This document shows positions 52,668 to 63,873 of a stretch of DNA of 64,000 nt, piece by piece. A program made the position numbers and the translations under genes. Every line of letters begins with the position of its first letter. Within the stretch, counting starts at the first letter, position 1. The DNA lies in assembly GCA_030765645.1 (NCBI GenBank), contig JAVCCE010000066.1, positions 88,626 through 152,625 on the forward strand. The letters are read 5' to 3'. Source of the DNA: Candidatus Hinthialibacter antarcticus (GTDB lineage: Bacteria; Hinthialibacterota; Hinthialibacteria; Hinthialibacterales; Hinthialibacteraceae). Below the pieces are notes generated by a model that had not been told where the DNA came from, ran no database searches, and saw nothing but the letters and a program-made list of their open reading frames with translations.

Positions 52668-53195
52668 ATGAGTATACAAATTGGACAGCCAGCGCCTGAC
52701 TTTTGCGTTAAAGCCCTGGTTGGCAAAGAATTCAAAGATTTGAAACTTAGCGATTACAAAGGGAAATGGGCTTGCCTGTTTTTCTATCCCCTCGATTTCA
52801 CCTTTGTTTGCCCAACTGAAATCATTGAATTCAGCGACCGCAGCGGTGAATTTAAAAATCGCAATTGTGAAGTGATCGGCGGCAGCACCGATAGCGAATT
52901 TTCACACTTGGGTTGGTGTAATTCCCACCCGGGTTTGAAAGACTTAAAAATCCCTCTCATTGCCGATTATAAAAAAGAAGTCTCTCGCTCGTATGGCATC
53001 TTAAAGCATGATATGGGCGTCGCATTCCGCGGCACGTTTATCATTGATCCCGATGGGTTGATTCGTTGGATTTGCGTCAACGACTTGCCGGTTGGGCGGA
53101 ATATTGACGAAGTATTGCGTGTTCTCGACGCTCTACAAACCGGTGAACTCACACCCTGCCAGTGGAAAAAAGGCGACGACGTACTAAAGCCTTAA
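52668..53195 (+). CDS. AhpC/Prx1-type peroxiredoxin
   Basis: 175 residues. The peroxidatic Cys is in FYPLDFTFVCPTEI (about residue 46). The resolving Cys lies in TGELTPCQWKKGDD near the C-terminus, in place of the more usual VCPANW arrangement; this variant is seen in several phyla. It reduces hydrogen peroxide and organic peroxides using a thioredoxin or AhpF partner, not found here. AAAGGAG precedes the ATG. Confidence 0.95.
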   Translation: MSIQIGQPAPDFCVKALVGKEFKDLKLSDYKGKWACLFFYPLDFTFVCPTEIIEFSDRSGEFKNRNCEVIGGSTDSEFSHLGWCNSHPGLKDLKIPLIADYKKEVSRSYGILKHDMGVAFRGTFIIDPDGLIRWICVNDLPVGRNIDEVLRVLDALQTGELTPCQWKKGDDVLKP

Positions 53196-53330
53196 TTTCA
53201 AACAGTGATGGAAGGAGAGAACGGGTTTCTCTCCTTCCATTTAAATTAAAACAAGTATAATTTATTGTAGAGTAGACGCTTAGATTTCAACTCTTTAACG
53301 TGCATTAAGATTAAAGGGTTCAAGGATACA

Positions 53331-54242
53331 ATGGACGATTATTCCTTTGCGGCCGAGCAGATGAAGGAAATCATTATCAATGATTACCTTCGCAAGAATC
53401 CTGACGTCAAACGTCACGAAATTGTGACCAAGTCTGTCAACGGCCGTATTATCGTCGAAACCATCACCAATACGTTTAACAAGCTCTCTGAACGGCAAAA
53501 ACAAAAAGGCGGCGTAAGCGACAAAGAGAAAAAACTTCTTGAACATCTTTCACAAGGCGGAGATGTTCGTTACGCCGCATCACTCGATTCACTAGGCGCA
53601 ACCCGGAAATATGCAGAATGGCTGTGTGAATCATCATTCACACCCTATACCGAAAAAGAACATGGCGAAACAACCGATTTTCTTGATAAGCGCGAGGTCG
53701 ACGCAGGACGCCGCGCACAAGAACTTCTGTATGTACGGAAAAAATTCACCGATCAGATGTCATCGACGTCAAAACCTTCCCGCTCGTTAATTCAAACGCT
53801 AATGATGGAATATATTGCTGCCGTCATGCGGCAGTTAAAAGTCCAAGCGCAACTTTATGGCAAAGAGATTGAACTTGGCGATATGTTCTCAACAAATGTT
53901 ATGAAATTTCTGCGGGATAACTTTGACAAACTCGGGGGAGCGCCGGAAAAAGTCATCGCCACCATTGGAAAAGCCTTCAAAATTCTACAAAAAGGCATTC
54001 CGCAAGCGATCAATGTAACAGGCAATGAAGACCATAAAAAAATTCAGGTTCTCGTTGACAGACAAAGCCAGGAACTCAATGTTCAACGCCAAGAATACCA
54101 AATGATTCTTCAGTTGATTGCCTATCTGGAAAAACTGTTAGACCAAATGAAACAACCCGATACTCTTGCTGACAAACCGAAAGATGACGCTCCACGACGT
54201 AGAATGGCGTTCCATGATAAAAAAGGCGGACGAAGGCGATAA
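53331..54242 (+). CDS. helical protein of unknown function
   Basis: 303 residues, almost wholly helical and polar, with long Lys/Glu/Gln-rich stretches (EQMKEIIINDYLRKNPDVKRHE, SDKEKKLLEHLSQGGDV, QMILQLIAYLEKLLDQMKQ) and a very basic C-terminus (RRRMAFHDKKGGRRR). No signal peptide, membrane segment or known motif. A coiled-coil part near the end is likely. The basic tail could contact nucleic acid. I do not recognise a family. Confidence 0.6.
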   Translation: MDDYSFAAEQMKEIIINDYLRKNPDVKRHEIVTKSVNGRIIVETITNTFNKLSERQKQKGGVSDKEKKLLEHLSQGGDVRYAASLDSLGATRKYAEWLCESSFTPYTEKEHGETTDFLDKREVDAGRRAQELLYVRKKFTDQMSSTSKPSRSLIQTLMMEYIAAVMRQLKVQAQLYGKEIELGDMFSTNVMKFLRDNFDKLGGAPEKVIATIGKAFKILQKGIPQAINVTGNEDHKKIQVLVDRQSQELNVQRQEYQMILQLIAYLEKLLDQMKQPDTLADKPKDDAPRRRMAFHDKKGGRRR

Positions 54243-54294
54243 CCAGCCTTACCTTCTTGAATGCCCCGCATCAATCGCTTAACCCATTCAACTC

Positions 54295-54672
54295 CTATTT
54301 ACATGAAGAGCCATTACACCCTATTCGATATCGGTTTTTCGCAAACCAAGAATAACATCCCGGCCCCAACCATTGCGCCCCGGGAACATAAGCAACAACA
54401 AGAACTGGCCAGAGTAGAGGCGTTTTCCACAGCATCCGCCGGACAGCGAAGAACCCCCAATGCACCGTGTTGTTTTCTAATACGCACAGCGCTTCGGCTG
54501 ATTCAAACGAAGCGAGAGCAGGAAATTCTTTTTGTATACGCCCCCAATCGCTTGCATCAACAAATAGAAAACAACGCGTCCAATCCAGCCGTTGAAATAC
54601 CTTGACGCAGGCGCAACAAAAGCGGCACTCTCCATCATAAATCACATAAATTTCATCACGCTGCCAGATCAT
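54295..54672 (-). CDS. DCC-family thiol-disulfide oxidoreductase-like protein (DUF393)
   Basis: 125 residues beginning VIYDGECRFCCACVKVFQRLDW, the DGxCxxC signature of the DCC family, with late WRPVLVVAYVPGAQWLGPGCYSWFAKNRYRIGC-like hydrophobic end (LLWPVLVVAYVPGAQWLG). It is thought to be a thioredoxin-like redox protein. It starts three bases after the large membrane protein, in the same direction. Confidence 0.85.
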   Translation of the reverse strand: MIWQRDEIYVIYDGECRFCCACVKVFQRLDWTRCFLFVDASDWGRIQKEFPALASFESAEALCVLENNTVHWGFFAVRRMLWKTPLLWPVLVVAYVPGAQWLGPGCYSWFAKNRYRIGCNGSSCK

Positions 54673-54675
54673 CGG

Positions 54676-56139
54676 TTAAGCATCTTCTGTTTTTCTTTTC
54701 TCTTTTAGACCAAGAAAAACCGCCGCAATTGTTAAACAAAAAATGAAGACAGCAAATATAATCCCGTTCGGCGTTCGTCCCGTCCATTCATCCCAAGGCC
54801 AGGGAAATCGAAAGAACGCGTAATTCAGCAGGAAGTACATCCAAGCAGTCGCCAGCAAGGCGCGCCGGGCAAACGCTTGACCCGATTTTTGGTCAACGGG
54901 TTTATTGGCGAACCAAAATGCGAGAAGGATGAATAGCCCCATTGGAACAATGAAATACACCGCAGCCCCTAACGGCAGTTCGATTACAGAATTTTCAATT
55001 GCCAATTGCCGCAGCGTTTTTCCGGCAATGGGTAAGAGCGTAATCGGGAAGACAACCAGATACGGCCAGTAGCGCCCGCCGACGATACAGATAATCGGGA
55101 TTGCTCCCAAGCAGAGACCCAGATCGTAGACGTAACCAATGGCGGGCACAGCGAAAAATTCCACGCCGACCAATAACGCCAAATGGATGACAAGCAGCGA
55201 ACCCTCAAACCACCCAGGCATTCCAGCGGGACCATACGCTTGCGTAAGTTGTATCCGTTTACGATGGAGCCAAACGCCGAAGCCAAGCGTCGCGCCCATA
55301 ATGCAGCCATAAGTGGTTTCCATCATGTTCCACCAATTTACGTGTTGGAAGAACGGTAAGTATTGGTTCTCTTCAAGCCATATATCAAATTGATGAAATT
55401 GTTCTACGTTCCAGGCATGATAGGCTTGAATGCTTTGTCCGATGGGGAACCCTAACGCGCCGCCGAGCAGCCCCCAAAATGCGATCCGACAAGCCATGCC
55501 GTCGCGACGAATGAGTCCCGTATATAAAATCGCCGTCATTAGGGCAAAAAACATTCCGCCCCAACATTCAAAACGCGGTTCGCCGTAGGTGTCGGGCTGC
55601 CATTGCCAGTGATCGGAAAAATAGAATTGAGGAAGCAATTTGTTTGCAGGATCAAATGGCGAATTTAAGAAGTGCACGCCAAGACAATATGCGCCCAGCA
55701 ATGCCGCCATCAGTAGAAACATTTCATACCAGCGATAGCGTACGCCGCCCAGCCCCATACCAAAGAAGACTCCGCAAAAGCCAATCCAGAGAGAGCCTTT
55801 AATCGCTAGGCCCAACATTCCCCAGCGCAGCGCGTCCCAGTTGTTGAGCAACTCAACATCATGAGTCAGCCCGACTGTTTGACCGTAGGTCATAGAGCCG
55901 CCGAAACCCATCGCGACGGTTGCAAGCGCAACTGCGCGCGCGGCGTTCAGCAAAGTCGCTTGAGGGCAGAGCAGGGCGATCAAGGTCAAACTAACTAACA
56001 GTCCGGCCATCATGGCGCCGGTTTCGTGACCATATTGTCCGCGAATGCCCCAGGCCATGCCGCCCGCCATCGCAGCGAAAATCACCGGTTGCCACCATGA
56101 TATGTCTCGCGAAACTTGGTTGGTTTCCTGGTTTGTCAT
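54676..56139 (-). CDS. multi-pass membrane protein of unknown function
   Basis: 487 residues from the ATG at 56139 (GGGAGAG upstream); a longer frame adds nothing. About twelve hydrophobic segments, several with small-residue faces (AAMAGGMAWGIRGQYGHETGAMMAGLL, FGGSMTYGQTVGL, GFCGVFFGMGLGG, LLGGALGFPIGQSIQAYH), plus conserved-looking GRTPNGIIF near the C-terminus. Gly-rich helices and polar loops suggest a transporter or channel, but I do not recognise the family. The DCC-type gene follows. Confidence 0.65.
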   Translation of the reverse strand: MTNQETNQVSRDISWWQPVIFAAMAGGMAWGIRGQYGHETGAMMAGLLVSLTLIALLCPQATLLNAARAVALATVAMGFGGSMTYGQTVGLTHDVELLNNWDALRWGMLGLAIKGSLWIGFCGVFFGMGLGGVRYRWYEMFLLMAALLGAYCLGVHFLNSPFDPANKLLPQFYFSDHWQWQPDTYGEPRFECWGGMFFALMTAILYTGLIRRDGMACRIAFWGLLGGALGFPIGQSIQAYHAWNVEQFHQFDIWLEENQYLPFFQHVNWWNMMETTYGCIMGATLGFGVWLHRKRIQLTQAYGPAGMPGWFEGSLLVIHLALLVGVEFFAVPAIGYVYDLGLCLGAIPIICIVGGRYWPYLVVFPITLLPIAGKTLRQLAIENSVIELPLGAAVYFIVPMGLFILLAFWFANKPVDQKSGQAFARRALLATAWMYFLLNYAFFRFPWPWDEWTGRTPNGIIFAVFIFCLTIAAVFLGLKEKRKTEDA

Positions 56140-56356
56140 CAATCCACTCTCCCTACAAAGGATCACAAATCATTCTCTAACTTTACGAGATCGGTTCAAA
56201 TTTATATAGGGAGCGTAGTAGATTCCGTTTTGAAATTGCGAACCTGCAGCAAGCCGTTAGCCAACATAGGAACCGTACAGGTTGTGAGTGTTCACTAAAC
56301 GATGGCGTTAAGTGTCGTCGAATTTGCGCTCAAGCAGAAACTTTAATCCATCACGC

Positions 56357-56385
56357 TTACATACCTACCAGAAGGTATGTATAAT
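56357..56385 (+). promoter_or_regulatory. promoter with TetR-type operator between -35 and -10
   Basis: The -35 is TTACAT (56357-56362) and the -10 is a perfect TATAAT (56380-56385), with a 17-base spacer. In the spacer lies the inverted repeat ACATACCT (56359-56366) / AGGTATGT (56373-56380). A TetR-family repressor gene begins 39 bases later, so binding here would block RNA polymerase and repress the whole efflux operon. Confidence 0.8.
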
Positions 56386-56423
56386 ACATTTTCAGACACA
56401 CTTCTTGTTTTAAGAGGGACGGC

Positions 56424-57038
56424 ATGGCGAGAAAAACAAAGGAAGAAGCCCAAGAGACGCGAAAGAAGATTCTTCGGGCTGCGCTGGATGTGTTCAGTAA
56501 AAAAGGGTATTCCAAGTCAACCTTTGTGGATATCGCTGACCAGATTGGCCTAACCAAAGGCGCTGTCTATTGGCACTTCAAAAGTAAAGAAGAACTTTTG
56601 ATCGAACTGATCTATATCATGCTCTCAAAAGAAGAAGAGCAGATCAAAGAAAAGATCAATGAAGAAATCAATATTCATAATTTAAAAGACTATTTTATGA
56701 CGCGCGCTCAATTCGTTCTTGAAAATGAAGAGTGTAGAAAGTTCATCTTCTTCATTACCTTGCAGATGGAATGGACAGTCGAACATCTGTCGTTTACTCA
56801 TAAAAAAATAAAAGAACTCAGGACAGGTTTTTTTGAAGAAACCCATCGCGTATTGGTTGAGGCGCAAGAACAGAAATTGTTAAAAAAGAATATTGATATT
56901 CAGCAAGTAGAAGATTGTTTGATCTCGCTCTACATGGGGTTGGTAAAGAATGATCTGAGTGGGTTTTCTTCTACGGGCTTGATTAAGAATATCGAATTTA
57001 GTTTTGACGCAATCATAGAAACAGTTCTGGCGAATTAA
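56424..57038 (+). CDS. TetR/AcrR-family transcriptional repressor
   Basis: 204 residues. The N-terminal helix-turn-helix is clear (TRKKILRAALDVFSKKGYSKSTFVDIADQIGLTKGAVYWHFKSKEELL). The helical C-terminal part would hold the ligand pocket. It lies 32 bases before the RND adaptor and reads in the same direction, like AcrR or TtgR. The operator at 56359-56380 suggests it represses its own operon until a toxic compound binds. Confidence 0.95.
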   Translation: MARKTKEEAQETRKKILRAALDVFSKKGYSKSTFVDIADQIGLTKGAVYWHFKSKEELLIELIYIMLSKEEEQIKEKINEEINIHNLKDYFMTRAQFVLENEECRKFIFFITLQMEWTVEHLSFTHKKIKELRTGFFEETHRVLVEAQEQKLLKKNIDIQQVEDCLISLYMGLVKNDLSGFSSTGLIKNIEFSFDAIIETVLAN

Positions 57039-57070
57039 CTTTCCCTTCTATATACCTAAGGAGACACACC

Positions 57071-58402
57071 ATGAGTCGGCACACTCAAACTATGCAAAAA
57101 CCAAAAGGCGGAATGCTATCAGCATTATTACAAATAATCGTCTTGGTTGCGTTCATTGCCGCAGGATGGTTTCTACGCGGATTATTGCCTGGAGGAGCGC
57201 CTGCGGGCGGGATGCCTGGCGGGCCTGGTGGTCCTGGCGAAGCAAATGCAACGGTCCCCGTCGAGACGGTCATTGTGGTTGAAGGTTCTTCACAAGCGCC
57301 GCAAGAATTTATCGGCCGCGTCGAATCGATTCAGTCCGTTGATATTACCGCGCAAATTTCCGGCTACATTTCTCAAGTCCATTTTGCTGAAGGTTCCGCC
57401 GTGCAGCAGGGCGATCTGCTGTTTACGATTGAACAAGAGCCGTACATTGCCCGCGTGGCTTTAGCGGAAGCGTCTCTTGGACAAGCCAAAGCCGATCTGG
57501 CGGGAGCGAAGGCGGACGTCGCCGCGTCGCAAGCGGCTTTAGATTCATCAAAAGCGGATATGGATCACGCAGAGAAGTATCTCAAGCGTTTGCAAAGCGC
57601 CGATAAGCGCAGCATCGTCGAAGCGAACCTCGACTCAGCGGTCAGCGATGAAAAGCAGGCGCGTGCGCGAGTGCAAGAAACCGAAGCCCGCTATGAACAA
57701 GCCAACGCGACCATCCAACAAATGGAAGCGCTCATTCAAAAGACGCAGGCTGATCTCAACCTTGCAAAAATCAATCTGGGCTATACGGATATCCATTCGC
57801 CAATTACAGGTCGAATTGGTAAAGCGATGTTAACAAAAGGGAATTATGTCAGTCCTAGTTTGGGCGCATTGGCGCATGTCGCGCAACTGGACCCGGTTCG
57901 CGTCGTGTTTTCGATGTCTGATCGCGAATACATATCAGTTTTACAAGAAATCCATGACAAGCCCGTTCTGCCTATTCAAACCTTTTTGCGGTTACCGAAT
58001 GGAACTCAATATGAGGGTTTTGGCGAGCATGATTTTGATGACAACAAAATGAACTCGCATACTGGAACCATTTCAGTCTATGCCCGCTTTGATAATCCAG
58101 ATGGATTTTTAATTCCCAATAGCTACATCACCGTGATGCTTCGACACGAAGATGCTGAACAAGTTCCGATTGTTCCACAAGAATCCATCCTCTCTGAAGG
58201 CGGGCAAGATTATGTTTATATCGTTGATGCGAATGACGCCGTCGAGAAGCGCAAAGTAACATTAGGGCCAAAGATTGATGACTACCAATGCGTTTCTGCG
58301 GGGCTTCAATTGGGAGAGAAAGTCGTTAGCCAAGGGCTGCAAAAAATCAAACCCGGCCAAAAAGTTGCTGTTGCTGCGGCTCCCGCAAAAGGAGACGCAT
58401 AA
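57071..58402 (+). CDS. RND efflux periplasmic adaptor (AcrA/MexA type)
   Basis: 443 residues. One N-terminal membrane helix (LLQIIVLVAFIAAGWFLRGLL), then a Gly/Pro linker (GGAPAGGMPGGPGGPGE). The lipoyl domain (QSVDITAQISGYISQVHFAEGSAVQQGDLLFTIE) is followed by a long helical hairpin (LGQAKADLAGAKADVAASQAALDSS), then LNLAKINLGYTDIHSPITGRIGKAML and the C-terminal barrel. It bridges the inner-membrane pump and the outer-membrane channel. Confidence 0.95.
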   Translation: MSRHTQTMQKPKGGMLSALLQIIVLVAFIAAGWFLRGLLPGGAPAGGMPGGPGGPGEANATVPVETVIVVEGSSQAPQEFIGRVESIQSVDITAQISGYISQVHFAEGSAVQQGDLLFTIEQEPYIARVALAEASLGQAKADLAGAKADVAASQAALDSSKADMDHAEKYLKRLQSADKRSIVEANLDSAVSDEKQARARVQETEARYEQANATIQQMEALIQKTQADLNLAKINLGYTDIHSPITGRIGKAMLTKGNYVSPSLGALAHVAQLDPVRVVFSMSDREYISVLQEIHDKPVLPIQTFLRLPNGTQYEGFGEHDFDDNKMNSHTGTISVYARFDNPDGFLIPNSYITVMLRHEDAEQVPIVPQESILSEGGQDYVYIVDANDAVEKRKVTLGPKIDDYQCVSAGLQLGEKVVSQGLQKIKPGQKVAVAAAPAKGDA

Positions 58403-58405
58403 CCT

Positions 58406-61400
58406 ATGTTGGCGAAATTCTTTGTAGAGCACCCGCGTTTTGCGATTGTCATTTCAATTGTTTTATCGCTGTCCGGTTTGATGTCGATGTTTACCTTGCC
58501 GGTTACGCAGTATCCAGAAATCACGCCGCCCGAAGTGCGGGTATCGGCGCGTTATCCCGGCGCGAGTTCAGAAGTCATCGCCAATACAGTCGCCACCACG
58601 CTAGAAGAAGAAATGAACGGCGTGGAAGACATGATCTATTTGTCTTCAAAAAGCGATGACACCGGCACTTATCAATTAAACATCACCTTTGAAGTCGGTA
58701 CTGATTTGGATATCGCGCAGGTGCGGGTTCAAAACCGCGTCCAGTTAGCATTGCCTAAATTGCCGCGCGAAGTTTCCCAGCAGGGGATTGATGTTACGAC
58801 CCAATCTTCGGGCCAATTGGGCGTGTTCTTTTTTCAATCGCCCAATAAAACCTACGACCGCTTTTTTATAAGCGATTATGTTCACACGCACGTCAAGAAC
58901 GCGTTAAAACGCATCCCTGGAGTGGGAGGCATAACGGTTTTCGGCTCCGAATACAGCATGCGCGTCTGGCTTGATTCTGACCGCTTGGCTGCGCACGGGC
59001 TAAGCTCGAGCGACGTAATCGAGGCGATTCAAAATCAAAACTTACAAGCTTCGCTTGGGTCAATTGGCGCATCGCCGGGCAATGAAAATATGCCGCTGGT
59101 GATGTCGATACAAGCCAAAGGCCGTTTAAACGACCCAGAAGATTTTGAAAACATTGTCGTCGCTTCGGGCGAAAACGGCGCAATGTTGCGGTTGAAAGAC
59201 GTCGGGCGCGTCGAGATGGGCGGCAACCATTATGTTCAAGAAGCCTACGGAAACGGCGCGCCGGGAACGGGCATCATGCTGTTTCAAACACCGGGTTCAA
59301 ACGCGCTTGAAGCAATGGACGCCGTCTATAAAGAAATGGCGCGGCTCGAACAGCAGTTTCCTGATGATTTAGAATACATGGTGATTTACGATGCGACGGA
59401 ATTTGTCCGAATCAGCATTGAAGAGATTATATTTACTCTGTTTCTTACTATCTTTCTCGTTTTTTTAGTTTGCTATGTCTTTCTGCAAGATTTGCGCGCA
59501 ACTCTGATTCCGATGTTGACCATTCCGGTGTCGCTGCTTACGACCTTCGCCGTATTAATGGCGCTAGATTACAGCATCAACCTTTTGACATTGTTTGGGT
59601 TAATTCTCGCTATCGGCGTGGTCGTGGATGACGCCATCATTGTCGTCGAACGCGTAATTCATCACATGGAAACCGAAGGGATGGATTCCGTCTCCGCAAC
59701 TCTATTAACAATGAAGCAAGTAACGGGCGCTATCATCGCCGCGACGCTTGTCCTGTTGGCGATCTTTGTTCCCGTCGGGTTCGTCCCCGGAATCACTGGC
59801 GGCATCTATCGCCAATTCGCAGTGGCAATTTCTGCATCGGTGTTTTTTTCGATGGTGACGGCGTTGACGCTCAGCCCGGCATTGTGCGCCGTATTTTTAA
59901 AAGTTCCCAAAAAGATAAAATATGGGCCGCTCGCCTGGTTTAACGGAATCTTAAACACGGGCCGCACAGGATACGTTTCTATTTCGTCCTGGTTGTCACA
60001 ACATATTCCGATCACCGTAGTCGGGCTTTTATTAATTATCAGCACAACGGTATTGATGTTGTTCGTTACGCCGACTTCGTTTATTCCCGATGAAGACCAG
60101 GGCATTATTTTTGTCTCTGTACAATTGCCCGAAGGCGCCACGCTGTCGCGGACTCGAGATTTATTGACGGAAATCACGCCGGACATTTTAGATATTCATG
60201 GCGTACGTGTGGCGATTGGCGTTGGCGGCTTTAGTCTGACTGGCGGGCTTGGAGAAAACATGGGCTTCATGGCGGTTACGTTAGACCATTGGAATGAACG
60301 AACAAGTTCTGACCTCCATATCAACGCCGTCATGCAACAAATCCGCCAGCAGACAGACATCAATCCAAAAGCCAATATTATGGTGTTTACGCCGCCTTCC
60401 ATTCGTGGAATGGGCAATTCCAGCGGCTTGGAACTTAATCTTCAATCGACTGCCAGCGGTGATGCGCAAGCATTGGATTCAACTCTAAAATCATTTTTAG
60501 CCCAAGTGAATCAGGCGCCGGAATTTATAACCGCATTCAGTTCTTACGCATCTAATACGCCGCATTTATTTCTTGATCTAGACCGCAACAAAGCCGAGTC
60601 GATGAATGTGCCTGTTTCAAAAGTCTTTTCGACGTTGCAATCCTACTTAGGCTCCCGTTACGTCAACGATTTTAATTTGGGCAGCCAAGTCTATCAGGTG
60701 AATATTCAATCGGACTGGCAATACCGCAAATCGGTTGAAGATATCGAAAAGATTTATGTAAAAAGCAACGACAATGCAATGGTCCCAATCAAGAGCCTGG
60801 CAACCCTGCGCACCATTACCTCGCCGCGTCAGGTCGAGCGTTTCAATCTTTTTCCCAGCGCTTCGATAACGGCGATGGCGTTTCCATTGATCAGTTCCGG
60901 TCAGGCGATGCAGCGACTCGAAACCATCGCGAAAGAGTCCTTGCCGAATGACTATACGCTGGGTTGGTCGGGCATGAGTTTTCAGGAACGGAAAACGACG
61001 AACCAGGGTATGGGGCTAATCGCATTGGCATTGGTTTTCGCCTATTTGTTTTTAGTCGCGCAATACGAAAGTTGGACCATCCCGCTGACCGTTATTTTCT
61101 CGCTGCCAGTCGCGATTCTCGGCGCATTATTTGGATTACAGGCCGCTGGGCTTTCACTCAGCGTCTATGCTCAACTCGGCCTGATTATGTTGATTGGCAT
61201 CGCCAGCAAAAACGCGATTCTGATTGTTGAATTCGCGATGGACCAGCGCGAAAACGGTAAACCGATCTTGGAAGCAGCAACCACTGGCGCCCGTGAACGG
61301 TTCCGCGCTGTGTTAATGACCGCCTTCACATTTGTGCTGGGAACGCTGCCGCTGGTCTTCGCAACCGGCGCAGGCGCAGCCAGCCGCCGCGCAATTGGTA

Positions 61401-61540
61401 CTTCGGTGTGTTCCGGCATGACGCTCGCGACCGTGTTTGGAATCATACTCATTCCCGCGTTGTACGTCATTTTCCAAACGCTTCGTGAAACCGTTAAAGG
61501 GACGCCCGCGCATAAAGAACTTGAGGATATAAATTCATGA
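58406..61540 (+). CDS. RND efflux inner-membrane pump (AcrB/MexB, HAE1 family)
   Basis: 1044 residues, twelve helices and two large periplasmic loops. The N-terminus is [24 protein letters not shown]. The proton-relay Asp pair is in [17 protein letters not shown] and the Lys in [35 protein letters not shown] and [18 protein letters not shown] are family hallmarks. It exports drugs, bile-salt-like compounds or solvents using the proton gradient. The gene follows the adaptor by three bases and the stop overlaps the next start. Confidence 0.97.
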   Translation: MLAKFFVEHPRFAIVISIVLSLSGLMSMFTLPVTQYPEITPPEVRVSARYPGASSEVIANTVATTLEEEMNGVEDMIYLSSKSDDTGTYQLNITFEVGTDLDIAQVRVQNRVQLALPKLPREVSQQGIDVTTQSSGQLGVFFFQSPNKTYDRFFISDYVHTHVKNALKRIPGVGGITVFGSEYSMRVWLDSDRLAAHGLSSSDVIEAIQNQNLQASLGSIGASPGNENMPLVMSIQAKGRLNDPEDFENIVVASGENGAMLRLKDVGRVEMGGNHYVQEAYGNGAPGTGIMLFQTPGSNALEAMDAVYKEMARLEQQFPDDLEYMVIYDATEFVRISIEEIIFTLFLTIFLVFLVCYVFLQDLRATLIPMLTIPVSLLTTFAVLMALDYSINLLTLFGLILAIGVVVDDAIIVVERVIHHMETEGMDSVSATLLTMKQVTGAIIAATLVLLAIFVPVGFVPGITGGIYRQFAVAISASVFFSMVTALTLSPALCAVFLKVPKKIKYGPLAWFNGILNTGRTGYVSISSWLSQHIPITVVGLLLIISTTVLMLFVTPTSFIPDEDQGIIFVSVQLPEGATLSRTRDLLTEITPDILDIHGVRVAIGVGGFSLTGGLGENMGFMAVTLDHWNERTSSDLHINAVMQQIRQQTDINPKANIMVFTPPSIRGMGNSSGLELNLQSTASGDAQALDSTLKSFLAQVNQAPEFITAFSSYASNTPHLFLDLDRNKAESMNVPVSKVFSTLQSYLGSRYVNDFNLGSQVYQVNIQSDWQYRKSVEDIEKIYVKSNDNAMVPIKSLATLRTITSPRQVERFNLFPSASITAMAFPLISSGQAMQRLETIAKESLPNDYTLGWSGMSFQERKTTNQGMGLIALALVFAYLFLVAQYESWTIPLTVIFSLPVAILGALFGLQAAGLSLSVYAQLGLIMLIGIASKNAILIVEFAMDQRENGKPILEAATTGARERFRAVLMTAFTFVLGTLPLVFATGAGAASRRAIGTSVCSGMTLATVFGIILIPALYVIFQTLRETVKGTPAHKELEDINS

Positions 61541-62952
61541 TGAATTCATACAAAATTGCCTGTTCAATCATTGCCGTAATTTTATTCAATAATTGCGCAA
61601 CCGTCGGCCCAGACTATGCGCAGTCAGATATACCAGATGTCAACTACAGCGATGTTTTGCAGAAAGACGTTGCCAACGCCGGGCCGCTTACGCCTGAAAC
61701 GTTGGCGGAATGGTGGCAAACGCTTAACGACCCGATTTTGACGGAATTGATTCAACAAGGCGCTGAGCGCAACTTGGATATCAAAGAAGCCCAAGCGCGA
61801 ATCATGGAAGCGCGCCATCAACTCTCGATCAGCAACGCAGGGTTTTTCCCGTCTCTTGATTCCAGCGCGAACTATTCAAAAAGTAAATCGAGCGAAAACA
61901 CAACCTTCAGTTTAGGCGAGCGCGACGTCTATACGGCGGGCTTTGACGCCAATTGGGAAATCGATATTTTCGGCGGCATTCGGCGCGAAGTTGAAGCAGC
62001 GCAGGCCGACTTGCAAGCGCAAGAAGAAAACCTCAACGCGATCTGGGTCTCGCTTGCGGGTGAGGTTGCGTTCAATTATGTATCGCTGCGTACGCTGCAA
62101 AAACGCTTACAGGTCGCGGAAGATAACCTGCGTAATCAGTCGGAAACATACGAGATTTTACAGTCGAGTTACAACTCCGGCCTTTCAAGCGAACTACCTG
62201 TCCAACAAGCAAGGTACGTCGTTGAGCAAACCCGATCGACGATTCCCACATTTCGTGGCGGCATCGAAGGCGCAATGAACGCACTGTCAGTGCTGACGGG
62301 CGTCATGCCGGGAACGCTCAACCAACGCTTGCGTGAATCAAAGATGATTCCTCAATCATCAATTGAAATCGTGACCGGCATCCCCGCGAATTCGCTGCGC
62401 CGCCGCCCGGATATCCGTATGGCGGAACGGCAACTCGCGGCGCAAACAGCGCGTATCGGACAAGCGGAAGCGCAACTGTATCCTAAATTTTACTTGCTGG
62501 GTTCCATTGGCCTTGAGTCATTAGATGCGGGTTCGCTTTTCGAATCCAGTAGTAAAATCTGGAGCTTCGGCCCAACGATTACATGGCCGATCTTTCACGC
62601 CAACTCCATCCGCAATAATATAAAAGTGCAAAGCGCCCGCCAGGAGCAGTCTTTAGCGCGGTATGAAAAATCCGTCCTATTGGCTGTGAAAGAAGTACGC
62701 GACGCCCTGGTCGATTACGCGCAAGAACAGGAGCGCAACCAATCGCTGGCGAACGCGGCGGACGCCGCCCAAATGGCGGTTGAAGTCGCTCAGGATCAAT
62801 ACAAAAACGGGTTGGCGGATTTCTATAACGTATTGGACGCCCAGCGCTCAATGTTAACTTTTCAAGACCAACTCGCCGCCAGCGACGGTGAGATCATTGC
62901 AAACCTGGTACGAATCTATAAAGCGCTGGGCGGCGGTTGGCGTTCGCTATAG
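61537..62952 (+). CDS. outer-membrane efflux lipoprotein (NodT/OprM type)
   Basis: 471 residues. [20 protein letters not shown] ends in a lipobox Cys, typical of OprM-type channels. Two OEP repeats are visible ([104 protein letters not shown]). It forms the trimeric channel across the outer membrane. The ATGA overlap with the pump gene completes the tripartite operon. Confidence 0.95.
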   Translation: MMNSYKIACSIIAVILFNNCATVGPDYAQSDIPDVNYSDVLQKDVANAGPLTPETLAEWWQTLNDPILTELIQQGAERNLDIKEAQARIMEARHQLSISNAGFFPSLDSSANYSKSKSSENTTFSLGERDVYTAGFDANWEIDIFGGIRREVEAAQADLQAQEENLNAIWVSLAGEVAFNYVSLRTLQKRLQVAEDNLRNQSETYEILQSSYNSGLSSELPVQQARYVVEQTRSTIPTFRGGIEGAMNALSVLTGVMPGTLNQRLRESKMIPQSSIEIVTGIPANSLRRRPDIRMAERQLAAQTARIGQAEAQLYPKFYLLGSIGLESLDAGSLFESSSKIWSFGPTITWPIFHANSIRNNIKVQSARQEQSLARYEKSVLLAVKEVRDALVDYAQEQERNQSLANAADAAQMAVEVAQDQYKNGLADFYNVLDAQRSMLTFQDQLAASDGEIIANLVRIYKALGGGWRSL

Positions 62953-63873
62953 ATTTTCTATATCGACAGTGGGTTCTAAAATCATTGCATGGTCGAACAA
63001 GATAAACTCATTTTCATTCTCATCATGATCGAAAACGTATAGGCGCAAATCCTCACCTGTATAAGGAGATAGATCAAGGATAATTTTATCCAATTGAGGT
63101 TCGCCTTTTCCTCGCCATTCGCCGAGAATACTTTCGCCCTTCATCAGCCGGACGCCAACGCTTGAGTTTTGGCTTCCGCCAACAGCAAAAATTAATCGTT
63201 GGTTATCCTTTGGAGAAAAAATGGGAGAACTCGTTGTTCCAGTGTGCGCTCCTTCATCTTCTCTCAATCCAGAGTGTATCAAACCGTTGCCTACATACCC
63301 CGTGACTTTTGGAAACAAACCCAGTTCCATCTTGCTCGGTTGAGCATCCATTGCGTCGCCTTGAAACACCCAGCCCTCAGTAGCATTTTCAAACAAACCA
63401 ATCGTTTCTACTCCATGATGCAATGCACCGTCAACACGCAATTTAAAATTATGGGCTTGAAAATTCTTGTCTGCGTGAATTTGCACAATAGAAAAATGAT
63501 CTGAATCATTGAGTGGAAAAGTTCGCAGTGTGGTATAGGGGATTTGCTCCGCTTGAAGAACATCTTCAATATTTAAATCAATGCAGTAATCAATTGCATT
63601 TTCACGGACATAATCGCCAATTGAGCCGCCATCTTCTGTGAAATGATAAACATCATCATTAGCTAAGCCGTCTAAATTCACCACTTTTTCTGGGAGGAAG
63701 AACCCCATTGCTCCAGCATTAAAAGAGCCAATTTTTGAAAATTGCGAAATTTTCAAATGTTGATCCATATAACTGGATGAGGCTAAAATGAGATGGCTCC
63801 ATAAGTTTTGGTTGATTTCAACTTTGTATATTGGTTGGAATTTTTGATATGTTGTCAATGTTATAAAAAGAAC
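62947..63873 (-). pseudogene. 3' fragment of a GT39-like membrane protein gene, apparently cut by an insertion
   Basis: About 303 residues can be read from a TTG at 63858 to the stop at 62947. The frame is open upstream to the insertion boundary and reads YVLFITLTTYQKF, which looks like the end of a transmembrane helix. The rest (KIGSFNAGAMGFFLPEKVVNLDGLANDDVYHF, GSIGDYVRENAIDYCIDLNIEDV) matches the periplasmic C-terminal domain of ArnT/PMT-like glycosyltransferases, with a late beta-rich domain (RLIFAVGGSQNSSVGVRLMKGES). The N-terminal membrane part should lie beyond the inserted element. It converges on the efflux gene, overlapping by six bases. Confidence 0.6.
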
